Origin: Blautia faecis
GTDB taxonomy: Bacteria > Bacillota > Clostridia > Lachnospirales > Lachnospiraceae
DNA length: 46,275 bases
Direction: 5' to 3'
Assembly (NCBI RefSeq): GCF_020554845.1
Contig: NZ_JAJCIA010000032.1
Coordinates: 1 to 46,275, forward strand
Part shown: one piece after another, positions 32,924 to 41,595 of the stretch
Numbering within the stretch: the first letter of the stretch is position 1
Layout of the letters: the number at the start of each line of letters is the position of its first letter
Notes under the pieces: generated by a model
What the model was told of the DNA's origin: nothing
What the model saw: the letters and a program-made list of their open reading frames with translations, nothing else
The model's database searches: none
Made by a program: the position numbers and the translations under genes

Positions 32924-32953
32924 ACAGTTACTGTTCACTCCGTTCACGGTAAC
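32924..32953. repeat. GTTACTG-type intergenic inverted repeat
   Basis: GTTACTG (32927-32933) pairs with CGGTAAC (32947-32953) with one G-T pair, and GTTCAC occurs twice between them. Related GTAACTGTTC or GAACGGTAAC words occur at 16920, 36992-37018 and 40196. It may be a second dispersed repeat family. The rest of 32897-33133 shows nothing further that I can support, apart from the galE ribosome binding site. Confidence 0.4.
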
Positions 32954-33133
32954 ATAAAACATGTCTTCCAGGTTACGAATAAAGATTGCAAAGAATGGAC
33001 ATAAACCATCACAGTTGCTGTTTGCAGATAACATTCCGTGTAGTGCTGTGAAAAGAGAAAACAGCAGAAGGTTATTTGTTTATTGATTGTGATGAGTGGT
33101 GGGAACTTTGCAGCAAACGAGGAGGAAAATATC

Positions 33134-34150
33134 ATGGCAATTTTAGTAACAGGCGGTGCAGGATACATTGGAAGCCATACAGTTGTAGAACTTCAGAATT
33201 CCGGTTATGACGTAGTAGTTCTGGATAATCTGTCTAATTCCAGCGAGAAGGCCCTTGACAGAGTTTCCAAGATCACAGGCAAGCCGGTTAAATTTTATAA
33301 GGCAGATATCCTGGACAGGGAAGCCCTTGACCAGATTTTTGACAAAGAAGACATTGACTCCTGTATTCATTTTGCCGGACTGAAGGCTGTTGGAGAGTCC
33401 GTTGTAAAGCCTTGGGAATATTATGAGAATAATATTGCAGGAACCCTGACTCTTGTAGATGTAATGAGAAAACATGGTGTTAAGAATATTATTTTCTCTT
33501 CCTCTGCAACTGTATATGGAGATCCGGCACAGATCCCGATCACAGAAGAATGCCCGAAAGGACAGTGTACCAACCCATATGGCTGGACCAAATCCATGCT
33601 GGAGCAGGTTCTTACAGACATCCAGAAAGCAGATCCGGAGTGGAACGTAATGCTGCTTCGTTATTTTAATCCGATCGGTGCACACAAGAGCGGAACCATC
33701 GGCGAGAACCCAAATGGTATCCCGAACAACCTTATGCCATACATCACACAGGTTGCTGTTGGCAAACTGAAAGAGCTTGGCGTATTCGGTAATGACTATG
33801 ACACTCCGGATGGAACCGGCGTGAGAGATTATATCCATGTAGTAGATCTTGCCAAAGGTCATGTAAAAGCGCTTAAAAAGATCGAGGAGAATCCTGGACT
33901 TGCAATCTACAACCTTGGCACAGGAAAAGGCTACAGTGTTCTTGATATTGTGAAGAACTTCGAAGCTGCAACAGGCGTTAAGATCCCATATGCGATCAAA
34001 CCACGTCGTGCAGGCGATATTGCTACCTGCTACTGCGATGCTTCCAAGGCAGCGAAAGAGCTTGGCTGGACAGCTGAGAATGGCATCCGTGAGATGTGCG
34101 AGGATTCCTGGAGATGGCAGAGCAATAACCCGAATGGTTATGAAGACTAA
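33134..34150 (+). CDS. galE: UDP-glucose 4-epimerase
   Basis: GalE interconverts UDP-glucose and UDP-galactose, and in many bacteria also the N-acetyl forms. The 338-aa protein has the Rossmann start [14 protein letters not shown], the catalytic Tyr-x3-Lys in [22 protein letters not shown], and [15 protein letters not shown] 33134 has GAGGAGG 8 nt upstream, so the longer frame from 33083 is not used. It lies 237 bp after nahK and overlaps the phosphatase gene by 1 bp (TAATG). High, regular codon use suggests strong expression, which also explains the long false open frame on the opposite strand. Confidence 0.96.
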   Translation: MAILVTGGAGYIGSHTVVELQNSGYDVVVLDNLSNSSEKALDRVSKITGKPVKFYKADILDREALDQIFDKEDIDSCIHFAGLKAVGESVVKPWEYYENNIAGTLTLVDVMRKHGVKNIIFSSSATVYGDPAQIPITEECPKGQCTNPYGWTKSMLEQVLTDIQKADPEWNVMLLRYFNPIGAHKSGTIGENPNGIPNNLMPYITQVAVGKLKELGVFGNDYDTPDGTGVRDYIHVVDLAKGHVKALKKIEENPGLAIYNLGTGKGYSVLDIVKNFEAATGVKIPYAIKPRRAGDIATCYCDASKAAKELGWTAENGIREMCEDSWRWQSNNPNGYED

Positions 34151-34758
34151 TGATTCGGAATTTAATTTTTGATGTTGGAGATGTACTGGTGGAGTATCGC
34201 TGGTTTGAGATGCTGACCAGGGACTACGGCCTTTCTGAAGCTGAGGCGAAGAGAATTGGCGAGGAAATGTTTGACAATGAGATCTGGGTACAGGGACTTG
34301 ACGGAGGAAGGCTGAGCCTTGAGGAAGCCATTCATCAGTATGAACTGAAGTACCCGGACGATGTGGATGTGATGGGCTGGTTCCTTCGAAACGGAGAGCA
34401 GATGGCTGTAAAGCGTCCGGAGGTCTGGGACAAGGTTGCAGCGCTGAAGGAAAAGGGTTATAAGATTTACCTGCTTTCCAATTACTCAGAAGAGCTGCTC
34501 CATGTGCACACCAAGGGAGCGAAATTCCTGAATGTACTTGATGGGGGAGTTGTTTCCTATCAGGTTCACGCCCTGAAGCCAGACAGGGAGATTTATGAAA
34601 TTCTTCTGGAGAAATATAGCCTGAAAGCAGAAGAGTGTCTGTTTTTCGATGACCGCATGGATAATGTGGAAGGAGCGAAGAAGGCAGGAATTCAGGCGAT
34701 ACAGGTGACATCCAGAGAGATGCTGAACGAAACATTAGATAAAATGCTTACAAAATAA
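34150..34758 (+). CDS. HAD-superfamily hydrolase (YihX-like sugar phosphatase group)
   Basis: The 202-aa protein has the HAD core: motif I NLIFDVGDVL with the nucleophile Asp (the Asp-x-Gly-x form of the YihX group), motif II YLLSNYSEE, a Lys in HALKPDREIY and the acidic motif IV LFFDDRMDNVEGA. A helical cap lies between residues 15 and 90. YihX of E. coli dephosphorylates glucose-1-phosphate. By family and by position behind galE, a sugar-1-phosphate is a plausible substrate. Translation is coupled to galE by a 1-bp overlap, and a strong terminator follows. Confidence 0.85.
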   Translation: MIRNLIFDVGDVLVEYRWFEMLTRDYGLSEAEAKRIGEEMFDNEIWVQGLDGGRLSLEEAIHQYELKYPDDVDVMGWFLRNGEQMAVKRPEVWDKVAALKEKGYKIYLLSNYSEELLHVHTKGAKFLNVLDGGVVSYQVHALKPDREIYEILLEKYSLKAEECLFFDDRMDNVEGAKKAGIQAIQVTSREMLNETLDKMLTK

Positions 34759-34763
34759 ATGAG

Positions 34764-34788
34764 GCCGCCCCTTCGGGGGCGGCTTTTT
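34764..34788 (+). terminator. Terminator of the galE operon
   Basis: GCCGCCCC (34764-34771), loop TTCG, GGGGCGGC (34776-34783), then T5 (34784-34788). An 8-bp GC stem with a UUCG tetraloop and T run is a textbook intrinsic terminator. Just after it, 34791-34807 (AGAGCGTATCTGAAAAA) is a diverged copy of the palindromic repeat core. Confidence 0.95.
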
Positions 34789-34815
34789 CCAGAGCGTATC
34801 TGAAAAATAAAAAAA

Positions 34816-34888
<73 letters not shown>

Positions 34889-34918
34889 ATTTATAAGTTC
34901 TCTGAACTTACAGTGCAT

Positions 34919-34947
34919 ATAATAGCATAGAAACTGCTTTGACGCAA
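34919..34947 (-). promoter_or_regulatory. Promoter of tRNA-Phe
   Basis: On the minus strand: TTGCGT (complement of 34942-34947), 17 bp, TATTAT (complement of 34919-34924). The start site would be near 34912. Between it and the tRNA, TAAGTTC-TCT-GAACTTA (34894-34910) is a 7-bp perfect inverted repeat at the 5' end of the precursor. Confidence 0.65.
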
Positions 34948-35063
34948 CAAAAATTTCAAAAAATCTGTAAATTCCAAAAATTTACCTTGTAAAAACCACG
35001 CCTTGCTTTTCATATATAGTAATGTTAGAATGGCAGTGTGATAAAAGTCGGGAGGATTTATTG

Positions 35064-36920
35064 GTGGAAAAAAAATTAAAAAAATATACTTTGCCGTTTA
35101 TTGCCGCCATTTTAACAGTGTTTGCTCTTTCCATGACGGGCTTGTATGCTGGTTCGGCAGATAATCCGGGAGAAACATTTCTTTCTTTATGCAAGAAAGA
35201 GATGACAGGAATCGGAATCGACAAACTGGTGGTTCTCATTGCAATCATTGCATTGTACATGAAATGCTGGAAGAATTTTTGCAGAAGCTGTAAATGGATC
35301 ACGCATCTGATCGCCGCCATGTTTTCTGTTTTTATGCTGATCGGAATGTCCTTTTCCGTGCAGGGAAACTGGACCTTCTTTACAGCTGGGAGAAATCAGA
35401 TTCTGATCGCATTGCTTACATGGGCAGGATTCTTTTTTCTGTTTGATATAGTGATCAGTCTTTTATATGCATATGGAGAGAAGCATCCTTTTCTGCACAG
35501 CAGGAATATAAAGAAATTTCCGGAATTTATGGAAAAACACTACCTTCTGGTAGCATTTTTGCTGATTTTGGCAGGATGGCTTCCCTATATCCTGATCTTC
35601 TGGCCAGGAAGTGTTCCCTATGATGGCTTCCGGCAGCTGAATATGTTTGCCGGAAATCAGAGATTTACAAACAAGCATCCATGGGAATTAAGCCTTATAA
35701 TGGGAGCCTTGATGACAATTGGAAATGTGATCAGTGATAACTGGGGCATTTTCATGGTGGTTGGCGTGCTGGCACTGATTTATGCGGTATGTTATGCCAC
35801 TGTTTGTTATAAACTGAAATCATGGGGAGCACCAAGATGGTTCAATATCTGCTGTATTGCATTTTTCAGTCTTGTGCCTGTATTTGGAGCTTATTCCCAG
35901 ACGATCATTAAGGATGGAAGTTTCAGCGCTCTGTTTTCCCTTTTCATGGTAATCTATGTGGAATGTTGCATTCCCACCCTTCGGGAAAAAAGCGGTCAGT
36001 CTTTAAGACAGCAGCTGACAGTGCTGTTTCTGGTTGGCTTTGGCATGTGCATTACCAGAAATAATGGACTTTACATGGTGCTTCCTGCATTTATCCTGTT
36101 ATTCTTTTTCCTTGGAAAAAAACGCAGACTGTATGCAGTTGGAATGGTGATCCTTGTGACAGTGGGCTACATGGGGCTTCAGAAAGAAGTGGCACCGAGA
36201 CTATACATTGGTAATTTCCCATCCAGAGTATTTTTCTCAATTCCAATGCAGCAGACAGCCAGATATCTGAAGGAATATCCGGATGATGTGACAAAGGAAG
36301 AAGCTAAAGCAATTGACGGGGTGATGAAGTATGATGAGATTGCGGATTTGTATAATCCGGAACTGTCTGATCCGGTAAAGGCAACTTATCGCGGCGGACA
36401 TATTACCATGGCGAAGCTGAAACGCTACTTTAATGCCTGGTTCAGCATGTTTCTGAGGCATCCGGGGGTGTATATAGAAGCCACACTTCATAACAGCTAT
36501 GGATATTATTACCCATTTCATAATTGCACCGCGCAGAGCTCCTACCGCTTCTATACAGTAAATGAGCCGCTGATTGAAGAGTCAGATTATCATCAGATCT
36601 TTTCCGCAGAGACAAGGAATCAGCTGAAACGTTATGCCGATCTGTGGAGTCAGATTCCAGGTCTTGCGCAGATCTGCAATGCGGGAACCTACACATGGAT
36701 CGTGATTCTGCTCCTTGGATATCTGATCTACAGGAAGCGATGGAAAGGAATCCTGGTATTGGCTGCCCCGGCGCTGAATGTGGCAATCTGTATAGCTTCT
36801 CCGGTAAACGGTCTTCTGCGTTATGCGTTTCCGTTGATGGCGTGTATGCCAGCTGTGATATTCTGGGGACTGGCTTATGCAGAGAAGGCTATAGACGATA
36901 AAAGAACCGACGAAAAATGA
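35064..36920 (+). CDS. Large multi-pass membrane protein (DUF6020-like, glycosyltransferase-type)
   Basis: The product is 618 aa with about 12 membrane helices and two larger polar loops. GTG 35064 is chosen because GGGAGGA lies 7 nt upstream; the open frame from 35022 is upstream of that site. The sequence GWLPYILIFWPGSVPYDGFRQLNMFAGNQRFTNKHPW and TIIKDGSFSALFSLF resemble a Firmicute family of polyprenyl-sugar-type membrane glycosyltransferases often listed as DUF6020. The acidic Asp near VPYDGF may be the catalytic one, by analogy with GT-C enzymes. The late extracytoplasmic loop (about 390-560) is large. Its role in surface glycan assembly is inference only. Confidence 0.7.
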   Translation: MEKKLKKYTLPFIAAILTVFALSMTGLYAGSADNPGETFLSLCKKEMTGIGIDKLVVLIAIIALYMKCWKNFCRSCKWITHLIAAMFSVFMLIGMSFSVQGNWTFFTAGRNQILIALLTWAGFFFLFDIVISLLYAYGEKHPFLHSRNIKKFPEFMEKHYLLVAFLLILAGWLPYILIFWPGSVPYDGFRQLNMFAGNQRFTNKHPWELSLIMGALMTIGNVISDNWGIFMVVGVLALIYAVCYATVCYKLKSWGAPRWFNICCIAFFSLVPVFGAYSQTIIKDGSFSALFSLFMVIYVECCIPTLREKSGQSLRQQLTVLFLVGFGMCITRNNGLYMVLPAFILLFFFLGKKRRLYAVGMVILVTVGYMGLQKEVAPRLYIGNFPSRVFFSIPMQQTARYLKEYPDDVTKEEAKAIDGVMKYDEIADLYNPELSDPVKATYRGGHITMAKLKRYFNAWFSMFLRHPGVYIEATLHNSYGYYYPFHNCTAQSSYRFYTVNEPLIEESDYHQIFSAETRNQLKRYADLWSQIPGLAQICNAGTYTWIVILLLGYLIYRKRWKGILVLAAPALNVAICIASPVNGLLRYAFPLMACMPAVIFWGLAYAEKAIDDKRTDEK

Positions 36921-36991
36921 AAAGTCTGAATTTCTTTTATAGAAAGTATATTGTCAGGTAACTATTTAGCAGGTACCCTTCAGGGAATGGG

Positions 36992-37018
36992 GTAACTGTG
37001 AAGATACGGAACAGTTAC
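36992..37018. repeat. GTAACTGT inverted repeat upstream of trxB
   Basis: GTAACTGT (36992-36999) and ACAGTTAC (37011-37018) form a perfect 8-bp stem with an 11-nt loop. Similar words occur between genes at 16920, 32924 and 40196. It has no T run and may be a repeat or an operator. Confidence 0.45.
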
Positions 37019-37081
37019 ATGGTAAATAACAATATGTGGAAATGATTGGAATCATAAGAAAGGCAGGTGATTCTGAAGTAT

Positions 37082-38080
37082 ATGGAAAAAATAATCATTA
37101 TCGGTGCCGGACCGGCAGGAATTTCCGCAGCTTTGTATGCTGCCCGGGCAAATATGGATCCACTGGTGATCAATAACGGCATTGGTGCTTTGGAAAAAGC
37201 AGAAAAAATAGAGAATTATTATGGTATGGAACATCCTGTTTCCGGGAAAGAATTATTTGAGACAGGACTTGCACAGGCGAAAGCATTAGGCGTGCGGATC
37301 CTGGAGGCACAGGTGCTGGGGATTGGCGGGTTTGATACTTTTACAGTAAAGACAACAGCAGGTGATTTTGACACCATCAGCGTGATTCTTGCCACAGGAA
37401 GCAAACGAAAGGCTCCTGCAATTCCGGGGATTAAGGAACTTGAGGGAAGAGGTGTCAGCTACTGTGCTGTGTGCGACGCATTTTTCTACAGGGGAAAGGA
37501 TGTTGCAGTGCTTGGAAACAGCGACTTTGCTCTTCATGAGGCAGAAGAACTGGCACCTATGGCTGGTTCTGTTACCATTTACACAGATGGGAAAGAACCG
37601 GAGTTTTCCAGGAAATCTTCTTTTGCGGTGAATACAATGAAAATTCAGTCTGTAGAGGGAGACGAGAAGGTGTCCGGACTGCGTCTGATCTCTCAGTCTG
37701 AGACGGATGCAAAATCAGATACTGACGGAGAGAAGAACTTTCAGCTTTTGCCAGAAGGAAAGGAAGCTGAAATGGAAGCTTCAGAGCTCCATAACCCGGA
37801 GAGTCCGGTAAGGGATTCCACGGAGACATTTGTCCCGGCAGACGGCGTTTTTGTAGCGCTTGGAACTGCAGGAAGCGCAGAAATGGCAAGACAGATGGGC
37901 GCGGCACTTACTGAGAAAGGCAACATCAAGGTAAATGAAAAGATGGAGAGCACCATTCCGGGGCTTTTTGCAGCAGGTGACTGTACCGGCGGTCTTTTGC
38001 AGGTGGCAAAGGCAGTTTACGATGGTGCCCAGGCGGGACTCAGTGCAAACCAGTATGTGAGAAACAGACAAAAAAAGTAG
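37082..38080 (+). CDS. trxB: Thioredoxin reductase-like flavoprotein
   Basis: The FAD/NAD(P)H enzyme of about 332 aa reduces thioredoxin. Motifs: N-terminal FAD-binding IIIGAGPAGISAALYAARA, redox-active CAVC in VSYCAVCDAFFYRGKDVAVLGNSDFA, and C-terminal TIPGLFAAGDCTGG. An acidic insertion of about 45 residues (about 203-247, SETDAKSD... to ...VRDSTE) sits between the NADPH domain and the final FAD segment and is missing from standard TrxB (about 310 aa). In the NADPH domain GNSDFALHEA replaces the usual GGGxSA, so cofactor preference may differ. ATG 37082 gives the canonical N-terminus, and GTG 37067 is an alternative with AAAGG close by. trxA follows after 55 bp. Confidence 0.88.
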   Translation: MEKIIIIGAGPAGISAALYAARANMDPLVINNGIGALEKAEKIENYYGMEHPVSGKELFETGLAQAKALGVRILEAQVLGIGGFDTFTVKTTAGDFDTISVILATGSKRKAPAIPGIKELEGRGVSYCAVCDAFFYRGKDVAVLGNSDFALHEAEELAPMAGSVTIYTDGKEPEFSRKSSFAVNTMKIQSVEGDEKVSGLRLISQSETDAKSDTDGEKNFQLLPEGKEAEMEASELHNPESPVRDSTETFVPADGVFVALGTAGSAEMARQMGAALTEKGNIKVNEKMESTIPGLFAAGDCTGGLLQVAKAVYDGAQAGLSANQYVRNRQKK

Positions 38081-38135
38081 AATTTCGACATGAAATCAGA
38101 GAGAAGAATAGACCGATAGAAAGGATGGATCAATT

Positions 38136-38438
38136 ATGGCAAAAGTAATCACAACACAGAATTTTGAAGAGGAAGTATTAAAATCCGAGAAACCGTTTCT
38201 TCTTGATTTCTGGGCAACCTGGTGCGGACCATGCATGCGTCAGGGGCCAATCGTGGAGGAACTGGGAGAGGAAGGTTATGCAGTAGGAAAGCTTGATGTG
38301 GACCAGAACATGGAGCTTGCACAGCAGTTCCGGGTTATGAGCATTCCTACCCTGATCATTTTCAAGAACGGAGCAGAAGCACACCGTCTGGTTGGTCTTA
38401 CGGATAAAGAAGAGTTAAAGAAACTTCTGGACGAGTAA
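38136..38438 (+). CDS. trxA: Thioredoxin
   Basis: A 100-aa thioredoxin with the active site FWATWCGPCM near residues 26-35, the cis-Pro in SIPTLIIFKNG and the final GLTDKEEL helix. It is slightly shorter than the usual 105-108 aa. It accepts electrons from the TrxB-like enzyme encoded just upstream and reduces protein disulfides. AAAGGATGG precedes the ATG. The next gene starts 5 bp after its stop, so the radical SAM protein is probably in the same operon. Confidence 0.95.
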   Translation: MAKVITTQNFEEEVLKSEKPFLLDFWATWCGPCMRQGPIVEELGEEGYAVGKLDVDQNMELAQQFRVMSIPTLIIFKNGAEAHRLVGLTDKEELKKLLDE

Positions 38439-38443
38439 GAACG

Positions 38444-40183
38444 ATGAAGATATTACTTGCAGCATGTAATGCAAAATATATACATTCCAATCTGGCTGTC
38501 TTTAACCTGAAAGCCTGCGCAAAAGAATATGACAGCAATGTTGTACTTCGGGAATACACCATCAATCAGCAGAAGGATGACATTCTGAAGGATATTTACA
38601 GATGTCATCCGGATGTGATCTGCATATCCTGCTATATCTGGAATATTACTTTTGTGCGGGAACTGATGCAGGATCTGAGAAAGATCCTGCCGGATGTTCC
38701 TTTCTGGGCGGGAGGCCCGGAGGTATCGTATGATGCAGAGGAATTTCTGAAAAAGAACCCGGCATTTGATGGTGTAATGGTTGGAGAAGGAGAGGAGACC
38801 TTCCTGGAACTGGTGAAGCACTATATGAATGGAAGTCCTTCTCTGGAGAAAACCACCGGACTTGTGTACTGTAAACCGGACGGTACAATTCAGAATAACG
38901 GATGGCGGCAGATCATGGATTTAAGCAGGGTACCTTTTGCTTATGAAGATCTGAAGGATTTTGAAAATCGTATTATTTATTATGAGAGCAGCCGGGGCTG
39001 TCCTTTTTCATGTAGCTATTGTCTGTCATCTGTGGACAAGAAACTGCGTTTTCGCGACCTGGAACTGGTAAAGAAAGAACTTCAGTTTTTCCTGGATCAT
39101 AAAGTGCCACAGGTGAAATTTGTGGACAGAACCTTTAATTGTAAGCACGATCATGCAATGACCATCTGGCAGTACATAAAAGATCATGATAATGGAATTA
39201 CCAATTTCCACTTTGAGATTTCCGCAGATCTGTTGAGGGAAAATGAACTGGAACTGATGAGCACCATGCGTCCGGGGCTGATCCAGCTGGAAATCGGTGT
39301 ACAGTCCACAAATCCGGACACTATTCGTGCTATCCACAGGACTATGGATTTTCCGAAGCTGGCAGGGATTGTAAACCGCATCCATAGTTTTAAGAATATT
39401 CACCAGCATCTGGATCTGATCGCTGGTCTTCCTTATGAGGATTATGACAGCTTTCACCGGTCCTTCAATGATGTTTATGCACTTCGTCCCCAGCAGCTTC
39501 AGCTTGGATTTCTGAAGGTTCTGAAGGGCTCTCATATGAAAGAGATGACAGAAGAATATGGCATTGTGCATAAAGAACTGGAGCCATATGAGGTACTGGG
39601 AACCAGATGGCTGCCATATGAAGACATTTTGAAGCTGAAAATGGTGGAAAGTATGGTGGAACTGTACTATAATAGTGGACAGTTTCAGAATACCATCGCC
39701 TGTGTGGAGCCTTTGTTTGAGGATGCTTTCACATTGTATGAGAAGCTGGGACAGTTTTATGAGAAAAAAGGTTATTCAGAGATTTCCCATTCCAGAATGC
39801 GCAGATATGAGATCCTGCTGGAGTTTGTGAAGGAAGAACTGGAAGAAAAATCCGCAGGAAAATCTGGAAATCAGGATCCTGAGGTGGAGAATCCTGCGGG
39901 AAAAGCTGCGGAAGATTGCAGAGGAATGGAAACTGCGACCTGGGAAAAGGTGGCAGACAGCATGATCTACGACCTGTATCTTCGCGAAAACCTGAAAAGC
40001 CATCCATCCTTTGAGTATGACCAGAAGCCCTATGAGAAAGCAGTCTGGGAGTACAGGCGCCAGGAAAAGGTGCCCAAGACAGCGCATATTGAGGTGTTCC
40101 GGGATGGAAAAATATTGCTGTTTGACTATGAAAACCGGGATCCACTGCTTCATAATGCGGCAGTGAAGGAAATTCAGATATAA
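38444..40183 (+). CDS. B12-binding-domain radical SAM protein (DUF4080-like)
   Basis: The 579-aa protein has an N-terminal cobalamin-binding-like Rossmann domain (about 1-140; ILLAACNAKYIHSNLAVFNLK, VICISCYIWN, FWAGGPEVSYDAEE) and a radical SAM barrel (about 175-400) with Cys186, Cys190 and Cys193 in SRGCPFSCSYC for the 4Fe-4S cluster. The C-terminal region includes a low-complexity, Glu/Gly-rich stretch (about 470-505) and a conserved tail. No His of the B12 DxHxxG motif is evident, so B12 binding is uncertain. It follows trxA by 5 bp. The substrate is unknown; the Trx partners could supply reducing equivalents. Confidence 0.85.
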   Translation: MKILLAACNAKYIHSNLAVFNLKACAKEYDSNVVLREYTINQQKDDILKDIYRCHPDVICISCYIWNITFVRELMQDLRKILPDVPFWAGGPEVSYDAEEFLKKNPAFDGVMVGEGEETFLELVKHYMNGSPSLEKTTGLVYCKPDGTIQNNGWRQIMDLSRVPFAYEDLKDFENRIIYYESSRGCPFSCSYCLSSVDKKLRFRDLELVKKELQFFLDHKVPQVKFVDRTFNCKHDHAMTIWQYIKDHDNGITNFHFEISADLLRENELELMSTMRPGLIQLEIGVQSTNPDTIRAIHRTMDFPKLAGIVNRIHSFKNIHQHLDLIAGLPYEDYDSFHRSFNDVYALRPQQLQLGFLKVLKGSHMKEMTEEYGIVHKELEPYEVLGTRWLPYEDILKLKMVESMVELYYNSGQFQNTIACVEPLFEDAFTLYEKLGQFYEKKGYSEISHSRMRRYEILLEFVKEELEEKSAGKSGNQDPEVENPAGKAAEDCRGMETATWEKVADSMIYDLYLRENLKSHPSFEYDQKPYEKAVWEYRRQEKVPKTAHIEVFRDGKILLFDYENRDPLLHNAAVKEIQI

Positions 40184-40276
40184 TAAAGAAAGGGTGTAAC
40201 TGTTCGGCTGGCCGTATTGACATGGCGTATATTTGTAGTCTGTAAAGTGCCGGATGGTTATGAGAGGTTAAAAATT

Positions 40277-40381
40277 ATGGGAATGTTTGATCCAAAGAAA
40301 AGAAAACTTGTAACTGCGATCATTGCTGTTATTCTTGTTCTGGCAATGGTAGTTCCTGCTGTCCTCTCTCTTCTTCTGTAG
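40277..40381 (+). CDS. Small membrane protein (34 aa)
   Basis: MGMFDPKKRKLVTAIIAV... is a basic N-terminus followed by one hydrophobic helix of about 21 residues (VTAIIAVILVLAMVVPAVL), ending SLLL. GAGAGG lies about 9 nt before the ATG, and the TAG is 12 bp before the next gene. This is a typical single-span small membrane protein; function unknown. The upstream spacer (40184-40276) contains GTAACTGTTC at 40196, part of the second repeat family. Confidence 0.7.
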   Translation: MGMFDPKKRKLVTAIIAVILVLAMVVPAVLSLLL

Positions 40382-40393
40382 GGAAAAGAGAAA

Positions 40394-40981
40394 ATGAGGC
40401 TTGGAAAAGCGGCTATGGAAGCACTGCAGGCTGAAATCAGCGGGCTTCTTACGCCTGGAAACGAACTGGTGGTGGCTGGAGCCATTGCTCTTTACGGCAC
40501 AGCGCAGATTGCAAGGGAAAAACATGAGATTTTAAGAGAGCATTTTTCAGAAGGTTTTTTACGGGAGGCAGAGAATCTGAGAACCCTTTACGGGACTGCG
40601 GATGAGATAAATGTAAAAGAGGCTGGCGCTACCGCTTTTTATGCAATGGGTGAGGGTGGTTTTCTGAGTGCTCTGTGGAAGATGGCGGAGGCTTCCCAGG
40701 TGGGACTGGAAATGGATTTTTCCAAGGTACCCATACGCCAGGAGACAATTGAAATTTGTGAAATCTTTGACATTAATCCTTATAAGCTGAATTCGGAAGG
40801 GGCTGTTCTGATCGGTATTCCGGCAGGAGAAGCATTGGTGCAGGAGCTTCGCAGAATGGGCATGATGGCTGCTGTGATTGGACAGACGAATGCTGGAAAT
40901 GACAGAATGCTTTACTACAATGGGAATGGCAGGTATCTGGAGCGGCCGGCTAAAGACGAGATATATAAGATATTGCCTTAA
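40394..40981 (+). CDS. AIR synthase-related protein (C-terminal domain type)
   Basis: The 195-aa protein resembles the C-terminal half of the PurM/HypE/ThiL (AIR synthase) superfamily. KEAGATAFYAMGEGGFLSALWKMAEASQVGLEMDFSKVPI matches the glycine-rich loop and following strand, and GAVLIGIPAGEALVQELRRMG matches the end of the fold. The N-terminal ATP-binding domain of the superfamily is missing, and a helical segment (LTPGNELVVAGAIALYGTAQIAREKHE) stands there instead. Catalysis is therefore doubtful without a partner. It sits between the small membrane protein and trmL; no functional link is obvious. Confidence 0.72.
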   Translation: MRLGKAAMEALQAEISGLLTPGNELVVAGAIALYGTAQIAREKHEILREHFSEGFLREAENLRTLYGTADEINVKEAGATAFYAMGEGGFLSALWKMAEASQVGLEMDFSKVPIRQETIEICEIFDINPYKLNSEGAVLIGIPAGEALVQELRRMGMMAAVIGQTNAGNDRMLYYNGNGRYLERPAKDEIYKILP

Positions 40982-41024
40982 AATCGAAATAAAACTGCTG
41001 TAATTACAGGAGAGTATAAAAACT

Positions 41025-41525
41025 ATGGGAACATTAAACATTGTACTTCATGAGCCGGAGATTCCGGCGAACACAGGAAATATAGGACGTACCTGCGTGG
41101 CTACAGGAACCAGGCTCCATCTGATCGAGCCGTTGGGATTTTCATTAAGTGAGAAAGCACTGAAACGTGCCGGAATGGACTACTGGAAAGATCTGGATGT
41201 AACTACTTATCTGGATTATGAAGATTTTCTGGAGAGAAATCCTGGAGCGAAGATTTATTATGCGACTACGAAAGCACCTCAGACTTATGCGGATGTGAAG
41301 TATGAGGACGACTGCTTTATCATGTTTGGCAAGGAGAGTGCCGGAATCCCGGAGGAGATTCTCCGTGACAATCAGGAGACCTGCGTAAGGATTCCCATGC
41401 TGGGAGAAACAAGATCTCTGAATTTGAGTAATTCGGTTGCCATTATTCTTTATGAAGCCTTTCGTCAGCATGACTTTGCCCATCTGAAACTGGAGGGGCA
41501 TCTGCGCAAGTATGACTGGAAATAG
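41025..41525 (+). CDS. trmL: tRNA (cytidine/uridine-34 2'-O)-methyltransferase
   Basis: This 166-aa SPOUT methyltransferase modifies the 2'-OH of wobble base 34 in tRNA-Leu. Family motifs: LHEPEIPANTGNIGRTC at the N-terminus, GMDYWKDLDV, FGKESAGIPEEIL, and the knot RIPMLGETRSLNLSNSVAIILYEAFRQ. The length is normal. AGGAGAG precedes the ATG. It ends at a strong hairpin shared with the convergent kinase gene. Confidence 0.95.
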   Translation: MGTLNIVLHEPEIPANTGNIGRTCVATGTRLHLIEPLGFSLSEKALKRAGMDYWKDLDVTTYLDYEDFLERNPGAKIYYATTKAPQTYADVKYEDDCFIMFGKESAGIPEEILRDNQETCVRIPMLGETRSLNLSNSVAIILYEAFRQHDFAHLKLEGHLRKYDWK

Positions 41526-41528
41526 TAA

Positions 41529-41573
41529 AAGACCTGGAGCTTTTTTCAAACACGCTCCAGGTCTTCGTTTTTT
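41529..41573. terminator. Terminator after trmL, with repeat core in the loop
   Basis: AAGACCTGGAGC (41529-41540) pairs perfectly with GCTCCAGGTCTT (41554-41565), followed by CGTTTTTTAT. The loop is TTTTTTCAAACAC, so loop plus stem base contains the TTTTTCAAACACGCTC core of the palindromic repeat family. Confidence 0.9.
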
Positions 41574-41595
41574 ATAAAAAGAATTGCTGAATAAT

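Noticed and set aside
33143..34735. Minus-strand open frame of 530 codons
   Set aside because: It lies antisense to galE and the HAD gene, has no family resemblance or ribosome binding site, and is explained by the biased codon use of galE.
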